A DNA stretch of 64,000 nucleotides, from assembly GCA_965197565.1 (NCBI GenBank), contig CBDANK010000002.1, positions 186,001-250,000 on the forward strand. The letters are read 5' to 3'. The DNA comes from G963667675 sp965197565 (GTDB taxonomy: Bacteria > Chloroflexota > Dehalococcoidia > Lucifugimonadales > UBA3495). Positions 53,211-61,551 of this stretch are shown here, piece by piece. The position numbers and the translations under genes were made by a program. How positions within the stretch are numbered: position 1 is the stretch's first letter; each line of letters begins with the position of its first letter. The notes beneath the pieces were generated by a model. That model was not told where the DNA came from, did not search any database, and was given only the letters and a program-made list of their open reading frames with translations.

Positions 53211-54635
53211 TCATTGCCTTAGGTACTGGTCCACGCCTCGAGCCGCATCCCGGCCCTCGGCGATGGCCCACACCACCAATGACTGGCCGCGGGCCGCATC
53301 GCCGGCGGCGAACACACCGGGCAGGCTGGTCATCTTGTTTCCGTCCACTTTGATGTTGCCCCGGCTGTCCAGTTCCACTCCCAACTGAGTCAACACCCCA
53401 TCATGTTCCGGGTGAAGGAATCCCATTGCCAACAGCACCAAGTCAACCTCAATGGAGAACTCGCTGTCCGGTACCTCCCGCATGTTGGGGCGGCCGTTGC
53501 TTCCCGGCTGGCTCCAATCCACCCGGACAGCGTGCAGCCTCTTTACTTGGCCGTCACTCCCAGTGAAAGACTTGGTCGACACGTTGTAGTCGCGCACGCC
53601 TCCTTCCTCGTGGGCCGGGGTTGTGCGCTGTACGGCCGGCCACTGGGGCCAGGGATTACCGGCTTGCCTCTGGGCCGGAGGTTCCGGGAGCAACTCCAAT
53701 TGGTACACGATTTCGGCGCCTTGCCGGTGGGCGGTGCCCAAACAGTCGGCCCCAGTGTCGCCGCCGCCCAGTATCGCCACACTCTTGCCTTGCGCGGTAA
53801 TCCGTTGAGACGGGTCGATATACTCGCCAGCCAAAACCCGGTTCTGCTGGGTCAAGTACTCCATTGCCAGGTGGATGCCATCCAACTCCCGGCCCGGCAC
53901 CGGAAGCTCCCGGGCTTGAGTTGACCCGCAGGCGAGGCAAATGGCGTCGAAGTTGCACAATAGTTCTTGCGCCGGGTAATCAACCCCCACGTTAACCCCG
54001 GTGCAAAAAGTGATTCCTTCTTCTTCAAGCTGGCCCACCCTGCGCCGCACCACTTCTTTCTCAAGCTTGAAATCCGGTATCCCCAGGGTCAGCAGGCCGC
54101 CGATGTATTCGTGGCGCTCCAAAACAGTAACCGCATGACCCATCCGGTTGAGTTGCTGCGCCGCCGCCAGGCCCGCCGGTCCCGAGCCCACCACCGCAAC
54201 TGTCCTGCCAGTCCGCTTCTCGGGGGGTTCCGGTTTGATCCAGCCGTCGGCGAATCCCCGGTCGGCGATCGCCTTCTCGATGTACTCGATGGTTACCGGG
54301 TCCGAGTCGATGCTCAGGACACATGAAGCTTCGCAGGGAGCCGGGCAAACCCGGCCGGTAAATTCCGGAAAATTGTTAGTGGACGCCAGAACCGTCAGAG
54401 CTTGGCGCCAGTCACCCAGGTAAACTTGGTGGTTGAACTCGGGGATTACGTTTCCCAAGGGGCAGCCCATGTGGCAGAAAGGCACGGCGCAGTCCATGCA
54501 CCGGGAACCCTGCTCTCTGGCTTGTTCCTCCGGCCAAGGCTGGTAAAACTCCCGGTAGTCCGATTTTCTCTGGCGGACCGGCCGTCGTTCGGGAGGCTTG
54601 CGCCTATAATCCATGAAACCAGTGGATTTACCCAT
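53211..54635 (-). CDS. gltD: Glutamate synthase small subunit (NADPH)
   Basis: 474 residues transferring electrons from NADPH to the large subunit. The N-terminal cysteine-rich region (CMDCAVPFCHMGCPLGN and CPAPCEASCVLS) binds [4Fe-4S] clusters. Two Rossmann motifs follow: VAVVGSGPAGLAAAQQL for FAD and VAILGGGDTGADCLGTA for NADPH. The C-terminus LPGVFAAGDAARGQSLVVWA closes the FAD site. Its ATG overlaps the gltB stop by 8 bp, so gltB and gltD are coupled. It assimilates ammonium with glutamine synthetase, which is outside the window. Confidence 0.95.
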   Translation of the reverse strand: MGKSTGFMDYRRKPPERRPVRQRKSDYREFYQPWPEEQAREQGSRCMDCAVPFCHMGCPLGNVIPEFNHQVYLGDWRQALTVLASTNNFPEFTGRVCPAPCEASCVLSIDSDPVTIEYIEKAIADRGFADGWIKPEPPEKRTGRTVAVVGSGPAGLAAAQQLNRMGHAVTVLERHEYIGGLLTLGIPDFKLEKEVVRRRVGQLEEEGITFCTGVNVGVDYPAQELLCNFDAICLACGSTQARELPVPGRELDGIHLAMEYLTQQNRVLAGEYIDPSQRITAQGKSVAILGGGDTGADCLGTAHRQGAEIVYQLELLPEPPAQRQAGNPWPQWPAVQRTTPAHEEGGVRDYNVSTKSFTGSDGQVKRLHAVRVDWSQPGSNGRPNMREVPDSEFSIEVDLVLLAMGFLHPEHDGVLTQLGVELDSRGNIKVDGNKMTSLPGVFAAGDAARGQSLVVWAIAEGRDAARGVDQYLRQ

Positions 54636-57600
54636 GGTGAAGGGCTTCCAACTCCCTTTCCTCGCCCGCTGCTTTCCTTAGATTCCTTTCCTCCAGGACC
54701 CGGCGGTAGTCCCGGGGCATGACCTTTTTGAACCGGCGGAGGGCCTCGTCCCACCGGGCCAATATGCGCTGAGCCGAACTGGAACCGGTGTGCGCCAGGT
54801 GTTCTTGGACCATGTGCTTCAACGTCGATATATCCTGGGAGCCGGTAACCGGCTCTAGATCGGCCAGGCCCGGATTGAAGCGGGTACTAAAGTCCCCGTC
54901 TTCATCATATACAAAGGCGATGCCGCCGCTCATTCCCGCAGCGAAGTTGCGGCCCGTCTTCCCCAACACTACTACCAATCCGCCGGTCATGTACTCGCAG
55001 CCGTGGTCGCCCACACTTTCCACCACTGCCCGGACACCGCTGTTGCGGACGCAAAAGCGCTCGCCGGCCACTCCTCTGATGAACACTTGGCCGCCGGTGG
55101 CACCGTACAACACCACATTTCCTACGATAATGTTTTCCTCTGGAACGAAAGGGGCCTCCGGCGCCGGGCAAACCACGATCCGGCCTCCGGTCATGCCCTT
55201 GCCCATGTAGTCGTTGGTATCGCCTTCCAGGCGAATATCGATGCCCTCGGCGAGAAAAGCACCAAAGCTTTGGCCGGCCGAGCCGCTGAAATGGACCTTT
55301 ATAGTCTCCGGGGGTAGGCCGTCTTCTCCGTACCGCTTGGTGATCCGGCCGCTCAACATGGCTCCAACCGTGCGGTTAGAGTTTCCAATGGGCAATTGGA
55401 TTTCCACCGGCTGTTTATGTTCCAAAGCCGGCTGGCTAAGAGCAATAAGCTGGTGGTCCAGCGCCTTTTCCAAGCCGTGGTCTTGCTCTTTAGTACAGTA
55501 ATTGGCCTCGCCAGGGGTCCTAGACGGTTGTTGGTAAAGCAGCCGGGAAAGGTCCAATCCCCGAGCCTTCCAGTGGCCCGAGGCTTTGCGGGCGTCCAAC
55601 ACATCCACCCGGCCCACCATCTCCTGCACCGTCCGGAACCCCAAATCAGCCATGATTTCCCGCATCTCTTCGGCGATAAAAGTGAAGTAGTTCACCAAGT
55701 GTTCCGGCTTGCCGGTGAACCGTTTGCGCAACTCGGGGTCTTGAGTCGCGACCCCCACCGAGCAGGTGCCGAGGTGACACTTGCGCAGCATAATGCAACC
55801 GGAAACGATGAGCGCCGCCGTCGCATAGCCGAACTCCTCGGCCCCCAAGAGAGCGGCGATGGCCGTATCCCGGCCCGTCTTTAGCTGGCCGTCAGCCTGC
55901 ACCGCGATGCGGTTTCGCAGCCCATTGGCCACCAAGACCTGTTGGGTCTCGGCAATACCCAATTCCCAAGGAAGGCCGGCATACTTGATGGAGGTCTCGG
56001 GGGAGTTTCCGGTACCGCCGTCATGACCGCTGATCAACACCACGTCGGCGTGTCCTTTGGCCACACCGGCGGCTATGGTGCCGACACCCACCTCGGCCAC
56101 CAACTTAACGTGTATCCTAGCGTCGGAATTGATGTTCTTCAGGTCGTGGATAAGCTGGGCCAGGTCCTCGATGGAATATATATCGTGGTGGGGCGGCGGG
56201 GAGATCAACTCCACTCCGGGAGTGGTCCGGCGGATCCAACCGATGTATTCGTCAATTTTGTGCCCGGCCAATTGGCCGCCTTCGCCGGGCTTTGAGCCCT
56301 GGGCCATCTTGATCTGCAAGTCGGTGGCATTAACCAGATAGTTGGCGGTGACGCCGAACCGTCCCGACGCCACTTGCTTGACCGCACTGCTTCGAGAGTC
56401 GCCGTTGGGGTCCGCATTATAGCGGCGGTAGTCCTCTCCCCCCTCTCCGGTGTTGCTCCGCGCCCCCATACGGTTCATGGCAATGGCCATTGTCTCGTGG
56501 GCTTCCTTGCTGATGGACCCCAGGGACACCGCCCCGGTAGCAAAGCGTTTCACGATTTCCGACGCGGGTTCGACCTCCTCCAAGGGTACCGGCGTTGCTG
56601 TTTTCTTGAACTCCAGCAGACCTCGCAAAGTCGCCATCTTCTCGCTTTGGTCGTTGACCAAGCGGGCGAACTCCTTGTAGAGTTCCCAGTTTCCCGAACG
56701 GGTCGAGTCTTGCAGCTTGGCGATAACCTCCGGGTTCCATTGGTGGAACTCACCGTGGAGACGCCATTGGTAAGCCCCCCCCATCTCCAATTCGCGCTCG
56801 CCAGCCAGGTGATGCGAATCGAAGGCTGAGTAGTACCGCTCTAGGGCCTCCGCCTCGATGGAGTCCAGGCCGATTCCCTGTATCCGGCTCAAGGTCCAAG
56901 TGAAATACTGATCGATTAGTTGCTGGCTTAAACCAACCGCCTCGAATATTTGGGCTCCACGGTAGCTCTGGACTGTGGATATGCCCATCTTGGACATCAC
57001 TTTCAGAACGCCCTTTTCGTTGGCTTTTATAAAGTTCTTCTCGGCGTCCTCCGGATTGGTGCCGTTCAACTCTCCGGCGGCCGCCAACTCCCGGGCCGAG
57101 GCCAGGGCCAAGTAAGGATGAATAGCTCCGGCGCCGTACCCGATAAGCAAGGAGAAGTGGTGTACCTCCCTGGGTTCGCCGGAGTCGACCACCAACCCGG
57201 CCTTGGTGCGGCTCCCTTCACGGATCAGGTGGTGGTGGACGGCGGACGTGGCCAGCAGGCTGGGTATCGGCGCCCACTGGCCGTTCACTCCCCGGTCGGA
57301 AAGAACGATGATAGAGTATCCGTCGCGGATGGCTTGCGACGCATCGGCGCACAATCGGTCCAGCGCCGCTTTCAAGGAGCCGGGGCCGCCATGGGCGTCG
57401 AACAAGGCGGTTAGGGTCACCGACCGGATTTCGCCCACGTCGATTTCCTGGATTTTTTCTAGCTCTTCACCATTGATAATGGGTGATTTCAATTTAAGCT
57501 GGCGGCAATGCTCCGCCGTCTCTTCAAAGAGGTTCCGCTCCCGGCCGATGAACGCCTCTAGAGAAGTTACCAGGCCTTCCCGGATGGCATCCAGCGGGGG

Positions 57601-59286
57601 GTTAGTCACTTGGGCAAATAGCTGTTTGAAGTAATTGAAGAGCAATTGGTTTTTGTCCGACAAGACAGCCAGCGGGGTGTCATTCCCCATGGACCCAACC
57701 ACTTCGGCCCCGTTAAGGGCCATGGGCGTGGTTAACATTCGCAACTCTTCGACGGTGTAGCCGAAAGCCCGCTGCTGACGGAGCAGGTCGGAGAGGCCGG
57801 AAAGGCTCGACCGGCCGTTGGAAGATGGAGCGTCATTTAGGCTTTTCGGCTTGGGCAGGTCCTCAATGGACACCTTGTGTTCCTTGAGCCACTGGCCGTA
57901 GGGCCGGCGGTTGGCCAGCTTATGTTTCAGCTCTGTGTCGCCGATGATCCGTCCATCATCTAGGCTGACCAGAAACATTCGCCCGGGCTGGAGCCTGCCT
58001 TTCTCCTTAATCTGGGAGGGCGGGACGTCCAGCACGCCGGTTTCCGAAGCCATGACCAGTTTATCGTCGTTGGTCACAATGTAGCGAAAGGGACGAAAGC
58101 CGTTCCGGTCCAGCAATGCGCATATGTTGCGTCCGTCGCTGGATACGATCATAGCCGGACCGTCCCAGGGCTCCATGAGGCAAGAGTGGTATTCGTAGAA
58201 GTCCTTGTTCTCTTGGGGCATGCTTTCGTGCTGTTCCCAGGCCTCGGGTATCAGCATAAGCATGGCATGTTCCAGGTCGCGCCCCGTCATTAGCAGCAAT
58301 TCCAAGGCATTGTCTATGCACGCGGTATCACTGGCGCCGGGCGTCATCACGGGAGGTATTTTGGCCATGTCATCGCCGTACAGCGGCGATTGGAACCGGG
58401 CCTCACGGGCGTGCATCCAATTGAGGTTGCCCCGGAGGGTGTTGATTTCGCCGTTGTGGGCTAGGTAGCGGTAGGGGTGGGCTAGTTTCCAATGGCCCAG
58501 GGTGTTGGTGCTAAATCGAGAATGGACCAGCGCAAAGGCGCTGGTCAATGCTTGGTCGGCCAAGTCGCTGTAGAAGCCGGAGAGTTGTCGGGCATGGAGC
58601 AGCCCCTTATAGACAATGGTGTTGCAGGACATGCTGCAAATATAAAAATAGTCATCTTCCTCTTCAGTGACGCCCCACTCTCTTTTGGAATGTTCAATCA
58701 CTTTGCGCGCCACATAGAGCTTGCGCTCCAGATGTTCCGTGTCCCGGATGCTTGGTCCGGCGCCGATGAACACCTGCTGGATGCGGGGGCGGACAGCGTA
58801 GGAATCGCGGCCCAGCTTGGCGGGGTCGACAGGCACGTCTCGCCAGCCAAGGATTTCCAATCCTTCATCGTGGATGACCTTGTTCACCAAAGCTCGGCAC
58901 TTCTCTAGGCCCTCTGGCTGGGGAGGCAGGAACACCATAGCCGCCCCGTACTCTCCTGGACCAGGCAGGTCGATGCCCAACCGGGAACACTCTTTCTGGA
59001 AGAACCGATGGGGCATCTGAATTAGGAGACCCGCTCCGTCGCCGGTGTCCGGGTCACTGCCTGCGGCCCCCCGGTGGCCGAGGTTGACCAGCACCTGCAC
59101 GCCATCTTCGATTATTTGGTGGGACTTCCCACCCTTAATGTTGGCGACAACGCCCACACCGCAGCTGTCGTGTTCCTGCTCCGGTGAATACAGGCCATGC
59201 CGGGCCAACTCTTTCAAGGGATTCATTAGGCTGTACTCAACGATCATCCATTTGCCAATAGACGGTGCGGGGTTGGGGCAATACAT
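54628..59286 (-). CDS. gltB: Glutamate synthase large subunit
   Basis: 1552 residues that make glutamate from glutamine and 2-oxoglutarate. The N-terminal amidotransferase nucleophile is the Cys in EHDSCGVGVVANIKGG. Processing to that cysteine is normal. The start may be an internal ATG (59247 or 59226), as there is no clear ribosome binding site. The FMN-binding core has RYNADPNGDSRSSAVKQVASGRFGV and GAKPGEGGQL-like QGSKPGEGGQLAG. The 3Fe-4S ligands are in CIMLRKCHLGTCSVGVA. The C-terminal GXGXG domain is present (EGDTNDYMGKGMTGGRIVV). First gene of gltB-gltD. Confidence 0.95.
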   Translation of the reverse strand: MYCPNPAPSIGKWMIVEYSLMNPLKELARHGLYSPEQEHDSCGVGVVANIKGGKSHQIIEDGVQVLVNLGHRGAAGSDPDTGDGAGLLIQMPHRFFQKECSRLGIDLPGPGEYGAAMVFLPPQPEGLEKCRALVNKVIHDEGLEILGWRDVPVDPAKLGRDSYAVRPRIQQVFIGAGPSIRDTEHLERKLYVARKVIEHSKREWGVTEEEDDYFYICSMSCNTIVYKGLLHARQLSGFYSDLADQALTSAFALVHSRFSTNTLGHWKLAHPYRYLAHNGEINTLRGNLNWMHAREARFQSPLYGDDMAKIPPVMTPGASDTACIDNALELLLMTGRDLEHAMLMLIPEAWEQHESMPQENKDFYEYHSCLMEPWDGPAMIVSSDGRNICALLDRNGFRPFRYIVTNDDKLVMASETGVLDVPPSQIKEKGRLQPGRMFLVSLDDGRIIGDTELKHKLANRRPYGQWLKEHKVSIEDLPKPKSLNDAPSSNGRSSLSGLSDLLRQQRAFGYTVEELRMLTTPMALNGAEVVGSMGNDTPLAVLSDKNQLLFNYFKQLFAQVTNPPLDAIREGLVTSLEAFIGRERNLFEETAEHCRQLKLKSPIINGEELEKIQEIDVGEIRSVTLTALFDAHGGPGSLKAALDRLCADASQAIRDGYSIIVLSDRGVNGQWAPIPSLLATSAVHHHLIREGSRTKAGLVVDSGEPREVHHFSLLIGYGAGAIHPYLALASARELAAAGELNGTNPEDAEKNFIKANEKGVLKVMSKMGISTVQSYRGAQIFEAVGLSQQLIDQYFTWTLSRIQGIGLDSIEAEALERYYSAFDSHHLAGERELEMGGAYQWRLHGEFHQWNPEVIAKLQDSTRSGNWELYKEFARLVNDQSEKMATLRGLLEFKKTATPVPLEEVEPASEIVKRFATGAVSLGSISKEAHETMAIAMNRMGARSNTGEGGEDYRRYNADPNGDSRSSAVKQVASGRFGVTANYLVNATDLQIKMAQGSKPGEGGQLAGHKIDEYIGWIRRTTPGVELISPPPHHDIYSIEDLAQLIHDLKNINSDARIHVKLVAEVGVGTIAAGVAKGHADVVLISGHDGGTGNSPETSIKYAGLPWELGIAETQQVLVANGLRNRIAVQADGQLKTGRDTAIAALLGAEEFGYATAALIVSGCIMLRKCHLGTCSVGVATQDPELRKRFTGKPEHLVNYFTFIAEEMREIMADLGFRTVQEMVGRVDVLDARKASGHWKARGLDLSRLLYQQPSRTPGEANYCTKEQDHGLEKALDHQLIALSQPALEHKQPVEIQLPIGNSNRTVGAMLSGRITKRYGEDGLPPETIKVHFSGSAGQSFGAFLAEGIDIRLEGDTNDYMGKGMTGGRIVVCPAPEAPFVPEENIIVGNVVLYGATGGQVFIRGVAGERFCVRNSGVRAVVESVGDHGCEYMTGGLVVVLGKTGRNFAAGMSGGIAFVYDEDGDFSTRFNPGLADLEPVTGSQDISTLKHMVQEHLAHTGSSSAQRILARWDEALRRFKKVMPRDYRRVLEERNLRKAAGEERELEALHHG

Positions 59287-59346
59287 TCCCGCAAATACTC
59301 AGACCTACGCCAGGGTATCCAAAAACGAGGCCCCCGGTGGGGATTT

Positions 59347-59584
59347 GTAGAATATATCACAAACAAAACAAAGCCAAAAGGCCCCAAGTTAAACCAAGCG
59401 GGGTCTTTGCTTATCGGTTGTTCGTCTGAACTGTGATTTCTTTGATTCCGGGATTTACAGGATTGGGAAATCAGGCGAATCCCTTAATCCCATGAATGCC
59501 GGTTCAGACAATTGCGCCAACAACCGAAAGACCCTGCATAGACAGGGCGTCATCTTGTTTGTTTTTGCAAAATATACCACTCTA
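59347..59584. repeat. Long imperfect inverted-repeat element with GTCTGAAC/GTTCAGAC core
   Basis: GTCTGAAC (59424-59431) and GTTCAGAC (59502-59509) are exact complements. Further out, GGGTCTTT and CGGTTG occur on the left and their complements on the right. The outermost parts (TAGAATATATCACAAACA and the complement of TGTTTTTGCAAAATAT) also match loosely. The element is about 238 bp, non-coding, and lies between gltB and the secreted-protein genes. It resembles a widespread type of dispersed palindrome I recall from several phyla. Confidence 0.6.
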
Positions 59585-59644
59585 AGTCTAGCAACTAATG
59601 ACTACGCCGTCTCCTTTACAAAGGGATTGGGAGGGAAGTCAGCC

Positions 59645-59807
59645 ATGAAGAAGAGCATGAGCACACGCGGATCGGATGTCCCCGGTCCTGGCCCTTGCGG
59701 TGTTGGCTGCCCTGATGGCGCTGCTCGTCCTGCCGTCCCCCGAGCCGGTTTATGCTGACCATTACCACGGGGATTGCCCGGGCCCGGTGAAGGAGTTACG
59801 AACATGA
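59645..59807 (+). pseudogene. Frameshifted relic of a secreted Calx-beta/SWM-type gene (N-terminus only)
   Basis: The first codons from 59645 (KKSMSTRG) match the start of the gene at 61552 (KNVMSIRG). Then a one-base shift moves the reading to the frame of 59676, where an ATG begins a 43-residue peptide. That peptide has a long hydrophobic signal (ALAVLAALMALLVL) and cleavage-like VYA before DHYHGDCPGPVKELRT, corresponding to YHLECPDRILEGES in the paralog. The peptide's TGA overlaps the next gene's ATG (ATGA at 59804-59807). Most likely a decayed paralog, but the short secreted peptide might be translated as a coupling leader. Confidence 0.6.
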
Positions 59808-61456
59808 GAATCATTCAAAGGAGAACGAGGATACTTCTGGGAGCAGGGCTCGCTGTGCTGATTGGGCTTTTCCTGTTCATGGACACGGCTTACGCCAGCA
59901 CCTGGCACATCCGTTGCCCCGACCCTATCCTGGAGGGGAAATCGACTACGGCGGAGGCATACTGGCATAACCGCCCCGAGTGGGAGAGGGTCAGGGTGTG
60001 GTGGCACACCAGCCCGATTTCCGCCGAAGAGGATGTAGATTATCGAGCGGCTGATAATGAGCGCCAGACGGCCAGCGCCCATGAGCGGCGGGTGGCTCAT
60101 ATGCGAAGGGGCGTGACGACCTATGAGGACACGCTGATAGAGGGCGATGAAACGTTCGAGTTCTACTACATAGAAAGTGGTGGTGGTCAAAATCGCAAGA
60201 GCTGCACCATCACCATCACGGATAACGACCCGGGCGTGACGGACGTAGGGGTGGTCTCCAGTCCCGCCGACGGCCGAGCGTACCGCGTCGGCGAGAGGAT
60301 CGAAGTTGACCTGACCTTCAGCTCAGAGGTGCGGGTGGTGGGCAACCCCGCCCTGCGCCTGCACATTGGCGACAATACCGTTAAGGCTCGCTACGCGAGC
60401 GGCAGTGGAACCAACGTGCTGCGCTTCGCCTACCAGGTGCAGGCCGGCGACAACGACGACAACGGCGTCTCCATCCCATCGATCGGCCCTGCCGGGCTGC
60501 GCGCGAGGACCATCAAGTCGGCCCAACCGGACCACCTGGACGTGGACGCCTTCCACAATTTCGACGACGACACGTCCGCCCACGTCGGAGCCAACCTTCC
60601 CTTGCACCGAATATCCACCGGCGGGCCCCGGGTCACCGGAGTTGCTTTTGCGTCGTCTCCTATTGACGGCGCGGCCTACCGCGAGGGGGAGGACGTGGAG
60701 ATAAACGTCACCTTCAACGGCAAGGTCAAGACGGAGGGTGACCCGGTGCTCCTGCTGCGGTTGAACAACGCAGGTTCGGGCGGCAACGACCCCGACAACT
60801 GGCGAGAGGCCAGCTATGACGGCGGCAGCACCACAGCGACGCTGCGCTTCTCCTACGAGATACAGCCCGGCGACGTGGATACCGACGGCCTTGCCATCAG
60901 GAGCAACGGCTTGCGGGGGGGCAAGATTAGGGCGGCGCACGTGCCCGTCGACGCGGAGCGCGGCAGCCTTAACGGACGCGACCTGGTGAATCGCAGCCTG
61001 CCCGAACACCGGGTGGACTGGTCGGGGGAGAGCATAGCGAGGCCCGACGTGGACACCGGCGTCGAAGCGCCGGCCGTCATCCTCGTCAAAATAGTCAGCA
61101 ACCCCGGGAGCGACGAGACCTACAGAAACGCGGATTCTGTGAGGGTGAGGGTAGATTTCAGCGAGGACGTGACCGTCAGAGGAAGGCCTAAGTTGAGGTT
61201 AGACTTCGACGGGGCGGACAAATGGGCCAATCCCTACGAATGGGGCCCAGGTGCCGTGGTGCCTCCGGACAGTGTGTACTTCGAATACCAAGTGCGGGTG
61301 GGGGACACGGACGCTGACGGGATCGCCATCGGGGCGAACAGCCTGAGGCTGAACGGGGGCTCCATTCGAGACGCCGATGGCAACGCCGCGGATCTGACCC
61401 ATGACGCCATTCTCTTCCATCCCGGCCGCAGGGTGGATCATCACGGCGGACTGTAG
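59804..61456 (+). CDS. Secreted Calx-beta/SWM-like repeat protein
   Basis: 550 residues from the ATG at 59804. It has a signal peptide (RIIQRRTRILLGAGLAVLIG, then cleavage near TAYA). The N-terminal domain is Calx-beta-like: CPDPILEGKSTTAEAYW, then EDTLIEGDETFEFYYIESG and KSCTITITDNDPGV. After it are about three SWM-like repeats with the pattern SSPADGxxYRxGExxEV, GxPxLxLxI, YASGSGTNVLRFAYQV and GDNDDNGVSI. The protein is probably exported and surface-attached, although no anchor or sortase motif was seen. The repeats suggest adhesion or a surface layer, but this is inference. Its stop is 95 bp before the next paralog. Confidence 0.78.
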   Translation: MRIIQRRTRILLGAGLAVLIGLFLFMDTAYASTWHIRCPDPILEGKSTTAEAYWHNRPEWERVRVWWHTSPISAEEDVDYRAADNERQTASAHERRVAHMRRGVTTYEDTLIEGDETFEFYYIESGGGQNRKSCTITITDNDPGVTDVGVVSSPADGRAYRVGERIEVDLTFSSEVRVVGNPALRLHIGDNTVKARYASGSGTNVLRFAYQVQAGDNDDNGVSIPSIGPAGLRARTIKSAQPDHLDVDAFHNFDDDTSAHVGANLPLHRISTGGPRVTGVAFASSPIDGAAYREGEDVEINVTFNGKVKTEGDPVLLLRLNNAGSGGNDPDNWREASYDGGSTTATLRFSYEIQPGDVDTDGLAIRSNGLRGGKIRAAHVPVDAERGSLNGRDLVNRSLPEHRVDWSGESIARPDVDTGVEAPAVILVKIVSNPGSDETYRNADSVRVRVDFSEDVTVRGRPKLRLDFDGADKWANPYEWGPGAVVPPDSVYFEYQVRVGDTDADGIAIGANSLRLNGGSIRDADGNAADLTHDAILFHPGRRVDHHGGL

Positions 61457-61551
61457 GGCCAGGCTGGGGACTCCGTCGAGGTATGGGTGTTCTTCAGCCG
61501 AGCCGCCACCATAGATAGGGCGCTATAAAGGATTGGAAAGAAGGGCCCGCC

